This document shows, one piece after another, positions 10,114-18,319 of a stretch of DNA of 64,000 nt. The stretch is taken from contig NZ_HG322949.1 in NCBI RefSeq assembly GCF_000723165.1, positions 725,733-789,732 on the forward strand. The letters run 5' to 3'. The notes beneath the pieces are model-generated. The model was not told where the DNA came from. It saw only the letters and a program-made list of their open reading frames with translations, and did not search any database. The stretch is from Janthinobacterium agaricidamnosum NBRC 102515 = DSM 9628 (GTDB lineage Bacteria > Pseudomonadota > Gammaproteobacteria > Burkholderiales > Burkholderiaceae_D). Position 1 is the first letter of the stretch, and every line of letters begins with the position of its first letter. The translations under genes and the position numbers were made by a program.

Positions 10114-12165
10114 ATGGCCACAGTATCCACCCTGCAAAGCCTGATCGGCGGCCGCTGGCTTGGCGCCCAGGCTGCCGTGCCGCTGCACAGCGCGCTCGAT
10201 AACCGCCTGATCTACCATACCCACGGCGAACGGATCGATTTCGACGAAGCCGTGACCTATGCCCGCAAGACCGGCGTGCCGGGCTTGATGGCGCTCGACT
10301 TCCAGCAGCGCGCCGCGCGCCTGAAAGCGCTGGCGCTGTACCTGGTCGAACGCAAGGAAGAGCTGTATGCGATTTCGCACCTGACCGGCGCCACCCGCGC
10401 CGACAGCTGGGTCGATATCGAAGGCGGCAGCGGCACCCTGTTCGCCTACGCCAGCATGGGCAGCAACGAGCTGCCGTCGTCGAATGTGCTGCACGAAGGG
10501 CCGGCCATCGCGCTGGGCAAGAAAGGCGGCTTCGCCGGCACCCACATCCTGGTGCCGCGCGGCGGCCTGGCGGTGCACATCAATGCGTTCAACTTCCCGG
10601 TCTGGGGTTTATTGGAAAAATTCGCGCCGAGCTTTCTGGCGGCCATGCCGTGCATCGCCAAGCCGGCCAGCGCCACCAGCTACCTGACCGAGGCGCTGGT
10701 GCGCATGATGCACGCTTCCGGCCTGCTGCCGGAAGGCAGCCTGCAACTGGTAATCGGCGGCACCGGCGACCTGCTGGACCGCTTGAACGGCCAGGACGTG
10801 GTCACCTTCACCGGCTCGGCGGCCACCGCCGCCAGGCTGCGCACCAATCGCAACCTGATCGCCCAGTCGGTGCCGTTCAATGGCGAAGCCGACTCCCTCA
10901 ATTGCGCGATCCTGGCGCCGGACGTGAGCCCGGACGATATCGAATTCGACTTGTTCGTCAAGGAAGTGGTGCGTGAAATGACCGGCAAGGCTGGCCAGAA
11001 ATGTACCGCGATCCGGCGCATCATCGTGCCGGAGCAACTGCTCGACGCGGTCGGCACGCGCTTGCGCGAACGGCTGGCCAAAGTGGTGGTCGGCGATCCG
11101 GCCATCGACGGCGTGCGCATGGGTGCGCTGGCCTCGAAAGAGCAGCAAAGCGACGTGGCCGAAAGGCTGGCGCTGCTCTCGCGCGGCAATCAAATCGTGT
11201 TCGGCGCGGCCGACGGTTTCCAGCCGCTCGGCGACGGCGCCGCCGATGGCAGCTTCTTTGCGCCGACTCTGCTGATGTGCCGCGATGGACATCGCAACGA
11301 CGCGGTGCACGACGTGGAAGCGTTTGGCCCGGTCAGCACCATGATGCCGTACTCGGACCTGGATGAGGCGCTGGCCCTGGCAGCGCGCGGCAAGGGCAGC
11401 CTGGTCAGCACGCTGGTCACGCGCGATCCGAAAATCGCCGCGCGCGCCGTGCCGGCCGCCGCCGCGATGCACGGCCGGGTACTGATACTGGAGCGCGAAG
11501 CGTCGGTCGATTCGACCGGCCACGGTTCGCCTTTGCCGCAACTGAAGCACGGCGGCCCGGGCCGCGCCGGCGGCGGCGAGGAGCTGGGCGGCGTGCGCGC
11601 GGTGCGCCATTATCTGCAGCGCGCCGCGATCCAGGGTTCGCCGACCATGCTGGCGGCGGTGACCGGCGAATATGTGCGCGGCGCGGCCGTCAACGAAAGC
11701 CCGATCCACCCGTTCCGCAAGCATTTCGAAGACTTGCAGACCGGCGATTCGCTGCTGACCCACAGGCGCACCGTCAGCGAAGCCGACATCGTCGCTTTCG
11801 GCGGCATCTCCGGCGACTTCTTCTACATGCATTTCGACGAGATCGCCGCCAAAGAGTCGCAATTCGGCAAGCGCATCGCGCACGGCTATTTCGTGCTGTC
11901 GGCGGCGGCCGGCCTGTTCGTCTCGCCGGGCGTCGGTCCGGTGCTGGCCAACTACGGCCTGGACAACCTGCGCTTCGTGGCGCCGGTCGGCATCGGCGAC
12001 ACCATCCGCGCGCGCCTGACCTGCAAGCGCAAGGTCGACCGCAACCGCAAGGACATCTTCGGTATCGGCCAGGGCGTGGTCGCGTGGGACGTGCAGGTGA
12101 CCAACCAGAACGATGAACTGGTCGCCAGCTACGACATCCTGACGCTGGTGTCGAAGCGCGAATAA
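10114..12165 (+). CDS. paaZ: Bifunctional PaaZ: 3-oxo-5,6-dehydrosuberyl-CoA semialdehyde dehydrogenase / oxepin-CoA hydrolase
   Basis: The 683-residue protein joins an aldehyde dehydrogenase domain (about residues 1-520) to a MaoC-type enoyl-CoA hydratase domain (about 530-683). The dehydrogenase catalytic pair is Glu258 and Cys297 (GQKCTAIRRI). The hydratase part has the Asp/His motif in GGISGDFFYMHFDE. The C-terminal domain opens the oxepin ring and the N-terminal domain oxidises the aldehyde. Both active sites look intact. It is the last gene of the paa operon; TGGAGA precedes the ATG. Confidence 0.96.
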   Translation: MATVSTLQSLIGGRWLGAQAAVPLHSALDNRLIYHTHGERIDFDEAVTYARKTGVPGLMALDFQQRAARLKALALYLVERKEELYAISHLTGATRADSWVDIEGGSGTLFAYASMGSNELPSSNVLHEGPAIALGKKGGFAGTHILVPRGGLAVHINAFNFPVWGLLEKFAPSFLAAMPCIAKPASATSYLTEALVRMMHASGLLPEGSLQLVIGGTGDLLDRLNGQDVVTFTGSAATAARLRTNRNLIAQSVPFNGEADSLNCAILAPDVSPDDIEFDLFVKEVVREMTGKAGQKCTAIRRIIVPEQLLDAVGTRLRERLAKVVVGDPAIDGVRMGALASKEQQSDVAERLALLSRGNQIVFGAADGFQPLGDGAADGSFFAPTLLMCRDGHRNDAVHDVEAFGPVSTMMPYSDLDEALALAARGKGSLVSTLVTRDPKIAARAVPAAAAMHGRVLILEREASVDSTGHGSPLPQLKHGGPGRAGGGEELGGVRAVRHYLQRAAIQGSPTMLAAVTGEYVRGAAVNESPIHPFRKHFEDLQTGDSLLTHRRTVSEADIVAFGGISGDFFYMHFDEIAAKESQFGKRIAHGYFVLSAAAGLFVSPGVGPVLANYGLDNLRFVAPVGIGDTIRARLTCKRKVDRNRKDIFGIGQGVVAWDVQVTNQNDELVASYDILTLVSKRE

Positions 12166-12240
12166 GGCTATAAGCGGTGACAGGCCTCGATTACAAGGCA
12201 ACTTATTGCTTCGGAATCGTGGCCGGTCCCCTTTGTTTCC

Positions 12241-12606
12241 TCAAGGCCAGCCGTAGTAGCGTTGAATGGCCGAAGCGAGGAGACTGCCGGCCATGCCAAT
12301 TTCGACTTGCCATATCGTGTTGATCGCCTTGCCGAACATGTTTTGCATCCACTCGGTCACTTTCGGACCGTTCTTCTTGTGCGCGAGTTCTGGCGCGTTC
12401 TTATCCTGTTCGAGGGCCTTGCGCAGGTCTGCGATATCCGCTTCTGTCACACCATGCCTGGCCAGCTCTTGCGATAAAGCTTCGAAGGATCCGGTCAGTT
12501 GATTGTTTTGAAAAGACTGATTGCCGGTGCTGACGCTTGTCGACTGATGACCTACGGCGAATGTGCCTTGCAAAGTACTGCCGGAGATATTGATGTTATT
12601 GGGCAT
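12241..12606 (-). CDS. Uncharacterised 121-residue protein, second gene of a two-gene AT-rich module
   Basis: Function unknown. The N-terminus holds a short beta-type motif, INISGSTLQGTFAVG, which recurs almost exactly at the C-terminus of the preceding gene product. The middle is a charged helix (LSQELARHGVTEADIADLRKALEQ). The C-terminal region, WMQNMFGKAINTIWQVEIG then GSLLASAIQRYYGWP, resembles an amphipathic tail that I recall from AbiTii-like and other conflict-related proteins; this resemblance is from memory and weak. It starts 19 bases after the upstream gene, so the two are probably one transcript. Base composition is well below that of the neighbours, suggesting transfer. Confidence 0.75.
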   Translation of the reverse strand: MPNNINISGSTLQGTFAVGHQSTSVSTGNQSFQNNQLTGSFEALSQELARHGVTEADIADLRKALEQDKNAPELAHKKNGPKVTEWMQNMFGKAINTIWQVEIGMAGSLLASAIQRYYGWP

Positions 12607-12625
12607 GGTGTATCCTTATTTCGAA

Positions 12626-13126
12626 TTACTGATAATGCGCGGTAGATGAGCTTTTTTCACCGACTGCAAAATTACCTTCCAATGTACTGTTTGAAATGTT
12701 GATGGTGGCACCGTTTTGGGTTTTGGTATCGATTTTTTTACGTAAAAAATCGCGTATATCCTTAAGGAACTGCCTATTTTTCGAAATGATTACCGTGGAT
12801 CTGCCATCGCAGGTGCCCAGTGAAAGATAAATCGCGATTTTTTGGGAAAGATTCCACAGCGTCAACCCAATCCCGGCAATTAACATGAGCAGTCCAAAGA
12901 AGACTGAAGAGGAAAGGGCGCCCAATCCTATTATCGCAATGACAATGCCGACCACGGTTGCTGTATGATTTTTCTTGCCGTCGATCATCCTGATGGTGCC
13001 GATGTTTTCCAGCGCGATGATATCCCCGGCGATTTCAATGGTGCGTTCATAGACTTCCGCCACTCCGCTGTCCACTCTTCTGGATTCGTCGTTTTCGGAA
13101 ATGCCCAGTAAGTTAGAAATGCTCAT
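12626..13126 (-). CDS. Two-helix membrane protein (DUF6232-like), first gene of a two-gene AT-rich module
   Basis: The 166-residue product has a soluble N-terminal part with a strand pattern (TIEIAGDIIALENIGTIRM), then two adjacent membrane helices (about residues 54-95). A cytosolic domain follows (IYLSLGTCDGRSTVIISKNRQFLKDIRDFLRKK), a layout that recalls the DUF6232 family. The last 25 residues carry INISNSTLEGNFAVG, nearly identical to the N-terminal motif of the next gene product. A 60-base sample at 12661-12720 counts 26 G+C (43%), far below the paa genes. Function unknown; the shared motif suggests the two proteins assemble together or bind the same partner. Confidence 0.75.
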   Translation of the reverse strand: MSISNLLGISENDESRRVDSGVAEVYERTIEIAGDIIALENIGTIRMIDGKKNHTATVVGIVIAIIGLGALSSSVFFGLLMLIAGIGLTLWNLSQKIAIYLSLGTCDGRSTVIISKNRQFLKDIRDFLRKKIDTKTQNGATINISNSTLEGNFAVGEKSSSTAHYQ

Positions 13127-13361
13127 AATTTTTCCTTAAATAATTAATGCTCGGTAAGTTGTGTTGGATGTTGATTTTTTTTGAATCCCACATTGTACCG
13201 GTTAATTATTTGATATATATGATGAAGATAAGATGAGTTGATTGAAAATACTGGAATGCAATTTATCTTGGTAAATCGTGAGAATCAGTGATGAATACAT
13301 CCACGGATATATTCTCCTTGATAGTTCTGATGCTAAGCTCCTGATTTTTAAGCATCTTATT
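13127..13361. other. AT-rich intergenic region, promoter of the two-gene module
   Basis: This 235-base gap lies between the start of the two-gene module and the end of the pseudopilin operon. Both neighbours are on the minus strand. It is strongly AT-rich and should contain the module promoter at the left end. A weak hairpin (GATGCTAAG with TTAAGCATC, about 13330-13357) lies just after the pseudopilin stop and could slow or end transcription. I see no further gene. Confidence 0.4.
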
Positions 13362-13892
13362 TCAGCTGCCAGGCAAGCTCGGCATTTTTCCTCCCGGCGG
13401 CGCCTGCCCGCCGTCTTTCTGGACGATGAACAAATCGGCCGGGTAGGTAAACACCCAGTCGGCGTAGCGCGCTTTCTGGCGCAGGCCGGTATCGCCATCG
13501 AGGAAGTTATCCTGCTTGATCGGCTGTTGCTGCGACAGCGAATGTACGCCGACGATGCGGCCTTCCTGCAGTACCAGGCCCCATGCGGCCTGGCCGGTGG
13601 TCGGGTCGGTGTACAGGCGGCGCAAATGGCGTTTCGGCTTGGCGAAGCGGTTATCCTTCAGCAGGTCTTCCAGCGTCAACGGATACTGGGCCTGTCCGCC
13701 GGCGCCCTTGACTTCGTAATAACGTCCGATTGCGTTGCGGAATTCATGGCCGATGAAGATCAGCTCGCGCTCCTTGTCGCGCCGCAGCGCGGTCGAGTAC
13801 AGTTCGCTGGCGATGCTCAGGCCGATGCCCATGAACGCCACCAGCAGCAAGGTCCACAGGTAGGCAAAGCCGGCATGCCGGCGCGCCGGCAT
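13362..13892 (-). CDS. Atypical pseudopilin, last gene of the T2SS/MSHA-like operon
   Basis: The 176-residue protein begins with a short prepilin leader, MPARRHAG, then a hydrophobic helix FAYLWTLLLVAFMGIGL. The usual Glu at position +5 of the mature helix is replaced by Trp, which in known systems marks a minor or tip pseudopilin. The C-terminal domain (VLQEGRIVGVHSL, DWVFTYPADL) is globular. Start 13892 is one base after the upstream gene's stop and gives the normal leader length. A second ATG at 13919 would overlap that gene. It is the last of ten collinear genes. Confidence 0.75.
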   Translation of the reverse strand: MPARRHAGFAYLWTLLLVAFMGIGLSIASELYSTALRRDKERELIFIGHEFRNAIGRYYEVKGAGGQAQYPLTLEDLLKDNRFAKPKRHLRRLYTDPTTGQAAWGLVLQEGRIVGVHSLSQQQPIKQDNFLDGDTGLRQKARYADWVFTYPADLFIVQKDGGQAPPGGKMPSLPGS

Positions 13893-13893
13893 G

Positions 13894-14286
13894 TCAGAGC
13901 TGGTCGTACGGTACGCCATCGCGGGTCTTGCCTTTGGCGCCGCTGTGGACGTCGGCCACGCCCGGCACTTCCGCATCGGGCGAATTGATCAATTGCCAGG
14001 TGGTGGCCGATTCGGTGACCGGATCGACCGGCACGCTGCGAAAATAATGATGGGTCACCAGGTCGGCCAGCGCAGCCGGATATTCGCCCTTGTCGGCATA
14101 AAATTTGTCGATGCCGCTGCGCAGCACTTGCAGGTTTTCCCTCAGCGCGACTTCCTTCGACTTTTCGACCGAGCCGAAATAACGCGGCAGGGCGATGGTC
14201 AGCAGCAGCGAAATAATGGCCAGCACCACCAGCAGTTCGATCAGCGTAAAACCGCGGCGTCCGGGTTTGTGCATAGCGCTCACCAT
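13894..14286 (-). CDS. Type II secretion major-pseudopilin-like protein (GspG type)
   Basis: The 130-residue product has the leader MVSAMHKPGRRG followed by FTLIELLVVLAIISLLL, a canonical class III prepilin signal with Glu at +5. Further on it has the GspG-like pattern RENLQVLRSGIDKFYADKGEYP with Pro-rich loops before the C-terminus. It should be processed by a prepilin peptidase that is not encoded here. ATG 14286 overlaps the preceding stop (ATGGTGA); ATG 14274 would give a shorter leader and is equally possible. Confidence 0.85.
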   Translation of the reverse strand: MVSAMHKPGRRGFTLIELLVVLAIISLLLTIALPRYFGSVEKSKEVALRENLQVLRSGIDKFYADKGEYPAALADLVTHHYFRSVPVDPVTESATTWQLINSPDAEVPGVADVHSGAKGKTRDGVPYDQL

Positions 14287-14768
14287 TGTTTCAAGGGCAC
14301 GCCGTTCAAGCCGACGATGTTCGAGCGCGAGCTGATATCGAACACGTCTTCGCCCTCGGCCGGATTGTCGGGCGGCGACGCATACGCGCGCCTGGCCCAG
14401 GTATCGGCCGCGCTGCCGCTACCCTGCGGCTGGAACGGGTCGCGCGGCAAGCGCCGCAGGAAATAAATATTCTGCTTGCGCTGGCTGCGCTGGTCGGGCA
14501 CGCCCTCGACCAGTTCTTCCAGCTTTTTCGGGAAGCCGGAATCGCCGATATTGAGCTTGATGCGGCCATTGTCGGCGGCGCGCTTGTAGGCGTCGATCGC
14601 TTCGCGGATCTCGATCAACGCCGTGCGCAGTTCATGTTCCTTGCCGCGCTGCGCGGCCACCTGAACCAGCGGCACCGCCACCGCCGCCAGCGTGCCCATG
14701 ATCGCCAGCGTGATCATCAGTTCGATGAAGGTAAAGCCGCGCGGTTTCAAGCAAGCGATCCCGTTCAC
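14280..14768 (-). CDS. Type II secretion pseudopilin (GspG/GspH-like)
   Basis: This 162-residue prepilin-like protein has leader MNGIACLKPRG and the helix FTFIELMITLAIMGTLAAVAVP with Glu at +5. The middle part (LIEIREAIDAYKRAADNGRI) and the segment LRRLPRDPFQ match pseudopilins of the GspG group, including the Asp-Pro calcium-loop-like region. It overlaps the secretin gene by four bases on its 5' side and the next pseudopilin on its 3' side, so the three are translationally linked. Confidence 0.85.
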   Translation of the reverse strand: MNGIACLKPRGFTFIELMITLAIMGTLAAVAVPLVQVAAQRGKEHELRTALIEIREAIDAYKRAADNGRIKLNIGDSGFPKKLEELVEGVPDQRSQRKQNIYFLRRLPRDPFQPQGSGSAADTWARRAYASPPDNPAEGEDVFDISSRSNIVGLNGVPLKQW

Positions 14769-16666
14769 TGGCCGCCTTTCCTGGCCGCGTCGGCCGGCGC
14801 CGGCGGGGGCGGAGAGGGAGCCAGGTCGGCGCCGCCGGTCATCGGCGATTCCAGCCGTGGCGGCGCGCTGCCGCCATCCTGCGCCGGTTCGGCGCCGCCT
14901 ATCGTGCCGCGTCCGCCGGCGTTCGATTCGGTGCCGGAATTGAATTCGGCGGTCGCCAGGTCCGGCCGGCGGATGCTGCGCAGCAGCCGCGGCGTGATCG
15001 ACAGCACGATCTCGTTGCGCGAGGTATCGTCCTTCTGGCTGCCGAACAGGCGGCTCAATACCGGCAGTTCGCCGATGCCCGGCACCTTGTTGGCGCTGCT
15101 GCGGTCTTCGTCGCTGATCAGGCCGGCCAGCACCTGGGTTTCGCCGTCGCGCAGGCGCAGCACGGTCGACGCGCTGCGCGTGCCGATCTGGTACGCCTGG
15201 GTGCCCGACTTGCTGACCAGGTCCTTGACCACGTTGCTCACTTCCAGGTTGACCTTGATCGCGACCTCGTCGTCGAGGTAGATATTCGGTTCGACGTCGA
15301 GCTTCAGGCCGACGTCGATATAGTTGACGCTGTCCGAGCTGACGCCATTGTTGGTGGTGACGGTGATCACCGGCACCCGGTCGCCGATCAGTATCTTGGC
15401 TTTTTCCTTGTTGCGCACGCGGATGCGCGGGTTGGCCAGGATATTGCTGTCGGTATCGGTCTTATTGGCGTTCAAGACCACGTTGCCGATGCCGAGCTTG
15501 ATATTGTCGCCGCGGATATGGCGCAGGTCATCCACCTTCAGGTTGCTCAGGCCGAAACTGTCGGGGGTGCCGGCCAGCGTCAGCGTGGCCTGTTCCGGCC
15601 AGCGGATGCCCAGTTCCATCAGGCGCGTGCGTTTGACTTCCAGCACTTCGACTTCCAGCATCACTTCCGGATCGGCCAGGTCTTGCACGTTGATGATGCG
15701 TTCGGCCATGCGTATCATTTCCGGTGTGTCGCGCATCATGATGATGCCCAGCCGTTCATCGGTGACGATGTCCTTGACCCGCAGCAGCGTCTTGATCGAG
15801 AACGCCACCGTCTTGACGTCGGCGTTGGCCAGGAAGAAAGTGCGCACCACCAGCTGCTGGTAGTCCTTGACCTTTTGCGGCGTGTTCGGATAGATCGTGA
15901 TCGACTTTTCATTGCTGACGCTTTGCTCCAGCTGGTTGGCGCCCAGCAGCAAGCCGATGGCGTCTTCGATGCTGGTGTCGCGCACCGAAATCGTGGCGCG
16001 CAAATTCGGATCGACCTCCTTGTCGAACACGAAGTTCAAGCCCGACACCTTGCCGATGAAATCGAACACCGAGCGCAGCGGCGCGTCGCGGAATTCCAGC
16101 GTGACGGGTTTGCGGTACGCCGCCGCCAGCCTGCCATTCGGCGGATTCGACTTGGCCTGGGCCTCGCCGATGCGGCTTTTCAAGGCCAGCGCATCGCGCT
16201 GGCTGGGCCGCTCCAGCAGCACCTGGCGCAGCGTTTCCTGGGCCTGCGCGAGATTCGCGGCGCCGCCGCGCTGATAGACGGCGCCGGCCTCGGCCACGAT
16301 GCGCTGGTGGCGCCGGTCCTGTGCCAGCGCCGCCAATCCCTGCTGGGCCACCGCGTTGTTCGGGTCGATGGCCAGCGACTGCCGGTAAAACTGTTCGGCT
16401 TCGCTGTTGTTGGCTTGCTGGCGCATGCTATCGGCGCGGCTGTTAAAACCATTCACCAGGCGCATCTTGCGGTTGGTCAGCGCGATGCGGAACTGCGCAT
16501 TGTCCGGCTCCGCGCGCAGCGCCTGCTCCAGCTTGGCCAGGCCCTGTTCGTTTTTGCCTTCGTCGAGCAGCGCATTGCCTTCCTTGAACGCCTGGCTGGC
16601 GGCGCAGGCGCTCAGCAAGACACTGAGCGCCACGATGGCCAGGCGGTTCGATGCGGTTCGGTTCAA
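14765..16666 (-). CDS. Secretin lipoprotein with N-terminal TPR region (GspD/MshL-like)
   Basis: The 633-residue outer-membrane secretin starts with a lipoprotein signal ending in LLSAC (Cys21). Residues about 25-180 form TPR-like helices (KLEQALRAEPDNAQFRIAL and similar). Then come secretin N-domains (VTLEFRDAPLRSVFDFIG) and the C-terminal secretin core with LEVEVLEVKRTRLMELGI, VPVITVTTN and TQVLAGLISDEDRSS. The Pro-rich C-terminal tail is disordered. Such TPR-secretins pair with MSHA-like assembly genes. It overlaps neighbours on both sides by four bases. Confidence 0.92.
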   Translation of the reverse strand: MNRTASNRLAIVALSVLLSACAASQAFKEGNALLDEGKNEQGLAKLEQALRAEPDNAQFRIALTNRKMRLVNGFNSRADSMRQQANNSEAEQFYRQSLAIDPNNAVAQQGLAALAQDRRHQRIVAEAGAVYQRGGAANLAQAQETLRQVLLERPSQRDALALKSRIGEAQAKSNPPNGRLAAAYRKPVTLEFRDAPLRSVFDFIGKVSGLNFVFDKEVDPNLRATISVRDTSIEDAIGLLLGANQLEQSVSNEKSITIYPNTPQKVKDYQQLVVRTFFLANADVKTVAFSIKTLLRVKDIVTDERLGIIMMRDTPEMIRMAERIINVQDLADPEVMLEVEVLEVKRTRLMELGIRWPEQATLTLAGTPDSFGLSNLKVDDLRHIRGDNIKLGIGNVVLNANKTDTDSNILANPRIRVRNKEKAKILIGDRVPVITVTTNNGVSSDSVNYIDVGLKLDVEPNIYLDDEVAIKVNLEVSNVVKDLVSKSGTQAYQIGTRSASTVLRLRDGETQVLAGLISDEDRSSANKVPGIGELPVLSRLFGSQKDDTSRNEIVLSITPRLLRSIRRPDLATAEFNSGTESNAGGRGTIGGAEPAQDGGSAPPRLESPMTGGADLAPSPPPPAPADAARKGGQ

Positions 16667-17193
16667 TTCAAGTCCCCTACGACTAAAGATTGTTTTTGCT
16701 TGAGCGGCAGGTAAGTGAAGCTCAAGGTGTCGCCGGCGGCGTTGTCGAACAGATAGTTGTCGTCGATTTTTTCGCCGACGCGGGCCACCACGTTGCGGCC
16801 GTCCACTTGCAGGAAATAGGCGGTCTTGCCGTCATCGACAAACCGGCCGAGGAAGCGGAACGGCAGCGGCGGCGCGCCTGCGTTCGCATTGGATGGCGCT
16901 GCGCCGCCTGGCTGCGCCAGTTGTTGCGACAAGACTTTTTTGGGCGCCTCGGACTGCCAGCTCTGTTTGGCGAACAGATTGCCCAGATCGTCCTCATCCT
17001 CGCGGCGCGGATGGATGGCCAGGTCGATGCCGGCCGGCCGGGCCAACGCGGTGGCGAGCGCCTGTGGCGCGGCCGCTGGCGCTGCGCGCGTGGTGGCGGC
17101 GGCCGGCGCCACCACGCTGTTCTCGTCGTCCGGCGCAAAATAAGCGGCCAGCAGCGTGGCGATTGCGGCGGCGCCCAGCACGATCTTTTTCAT
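16663..17193 (-). CDS. PilP/GspC/MshK-like inner-membrane assembly protein
   Basis: The 176-residue product has one N-terminal membrane helix (MKKIVLGAAAIATLLAAYF), an Ala/Pro-rich linker of about 70 residues, and a small C-terminal beta domain (PPLPFRFLGRFVDDGKTAYFL, ...VARVGEKIDDNY) resembling the HR/PilP domain that contacts the secretin. Position just before the secretin gene, with a 4-base ATGA overlap, supports this role. Sequence similarity is modest, so the family name rests on topology and context. Confidence 0.75.
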   Translation of the reverse strand: MKKIVLGAAAIATLLAAYFAPDDENSVVAPAAATTRAAPAAAPQALATALARPAGIDLAIHPRREDEDDLGNLFAKQSWQSEAPKKVLSQQLAQPGGAAPSNANAGAPPLPFRFLGRFVDDGKTAYFLQVDGRNVVARVGEKIDDNYLFDNAAGDTLSFTYLPLKQKQSLVVGDLN

Positions 17194-17777
17194 GGCCGCC
17201 CCCGCGCTTTCTTGACCAGCAAGATGAATTGAATCCGCGCCTCGACATCGCCGGCCTCGATCTGTTCGCGCTTGAAGATGACCGAGTCGAGCGTCAGCGT
17301 CGGCAGCGCTTGCAGTGCGTTGACGATGAACGCCTGCAGGTTGGCATATTCAGCCTTGACCGGCAGCGTGATCTGGTAGCGCAGGAAGGCGGCATTGGTT
17401 TCCGGCTGCGCCTTGTACTCGGCCTTGACCAGCATGACGTCGCTTTTTTGCGCCACCTCGACCAGGTCTTTCAACTGCCCGGGAATGCTCTCATGGTCCG
17501 GCAGGTAGGCGTAAAACGCCGCCAGCCCTTCAGCGTCGCCGGGCGGCGCGGCCACCGGCGCGGCGGCCGCCGCCTTGCTTGCCTCGGCCAGCTGTGCCTG
17601 CAGCAGGTGCTGGCGCCTGAGCAGGCTGCCGCTTTGCTGCAGCGCCAGGCCGGCCACGGCCAGGCAAGCCAGCCCGGCAGCGGCGGCCCAGCCCAGCCGG
17701 CGCCACAGGCGGCGCATTTCCCACGACAGGCGCGGCCCCAGGTTGGCCGGCAGGCGCACCGACTTTATTGCCGCCAT
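17190..17777 (-). CDS. PilO/GspM/MshJ-like inner-membrane assembly protein
   Basis: The 195-residue protein has a cytosolic N-terminus, one membrane helix (LGWAAAAGLACLAVAGLAL, about 29-47), a short coiled segment, and a periplasmic ferredoxin-like domain (LPVKAEYANLQAFIVNAL, LTLDSVIFKREQ). This is the topology of PilO and GspM, which link the cytosolic platform to the secretin. It overlaps the PilP-like gene by 4 bases and the PilN-like gene by 13 bases. Confidence 0.75.
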   Translation of the reverse strand: MAAIKSVRLPANLGPRLSWEMRRLWRRLGWAAAAGLACLAVAGLALQQSGSLLRRQHLLQAQLAEASKAAAAAPVAAPPGDAEGLAAFYAYLPDHESIPGQLKDLVEVAQKSDVMLVKAEYKAQPETNAAFLRYQITLPVKAEYANLQAFIVNALQALPTLTLDSVIFKREQIEAGDVEARIQFILLVKKARGRP

Positions 17778-18319
17778 TGCGCCTCCATTTGGAAACGGTA
17801 AGGGTGGTCCGGCGCCGTCATATTCATTTCATGCTTGACCAGGTACACCGATTGGAACAGCGGCTGTTCATTTAAAAACGCCAGGTAATTGATCATGTCT
17901 TGCGCGGTTTCCGCTTCGGCGGCGATTTTCAAGGCGCCGCCGGCCTTGCCGCCGTCATTTTCGGTGCCATTTCCTTGATTATTCATGTCCAGCCCGAGCA
18001 GCGCCACCCGCACGTCGCGCGGCGCCTGCACCGTCTTGATCAGGCGCGTCACCGGCAAGTTCAGCTGGCGCACCGCGTCGGCCACCAGCTTCAGCTGCAA
18101 GTCCTGTTCGCGCTGCTGGCTGGCCGACAGCGGCACGCGCTGCACCGGGCGCGGCCGCGCTTGGACCAATTGCGTTTCCAGTTTGCGCACCGCCTGCAGC
18201 TGCACCATCCAGTGCAGCGCGGCCGGTATGCAGACGACCAGGCCGGCGGCCAGCACGGCCAGCCGCCAGCCGGAAGCGCCGCCGCCGCGGCGCAGGAAAT
18301 CGAGCGTGCTCAAGCCCAT
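17765..18319 (-). CDS. PilN/MshI-like inner-membrane assembly protein
   Basis: The 184-residue product has a short cytosolic start (MGLSTLDFLRRGG), a membrane helix (LAVLAAGLVVCIPAALHWMV), a coiled coil (about residues 40-85) and a periplasmic domain ending FQMEAQWRQ. This is a PilN-like topology. The frame is open further upstream, but ATG 18319 begins a normal PilN-type N-terminus and overlaps the preceding stop by 10 bases. The periplasmic part contains a low-complexity Gly/Asn insert near residues 112-125. Confidence 0.72.
   Translation of the reverse strand: MGLSTLDFLRRGGGASGWRLAVLAAGLVVCIPAALHWMVQLQAVRKLETQLVQARPRPVQRVPLSASQQREQDLQLKLVADAVRQLNLPVTRLIKTVQAPRDVRVALLGLDMNNQGNGTENDGGKAGGALKIAAEAETAQDMINYLAFLNEQPLFQSVYLVKHEMNMTAPDHPYRFQMEAQWRQ

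Noticed and set aside
13210..13223. TTGATATATATGAT, a near match to an FNR box upstream of the two-gene module
   Set aside because: Only 8 of the 10 defined bases fit, it is in very AT-rich DNA where such matches arise by chance, and no -10 lies at the right distance.
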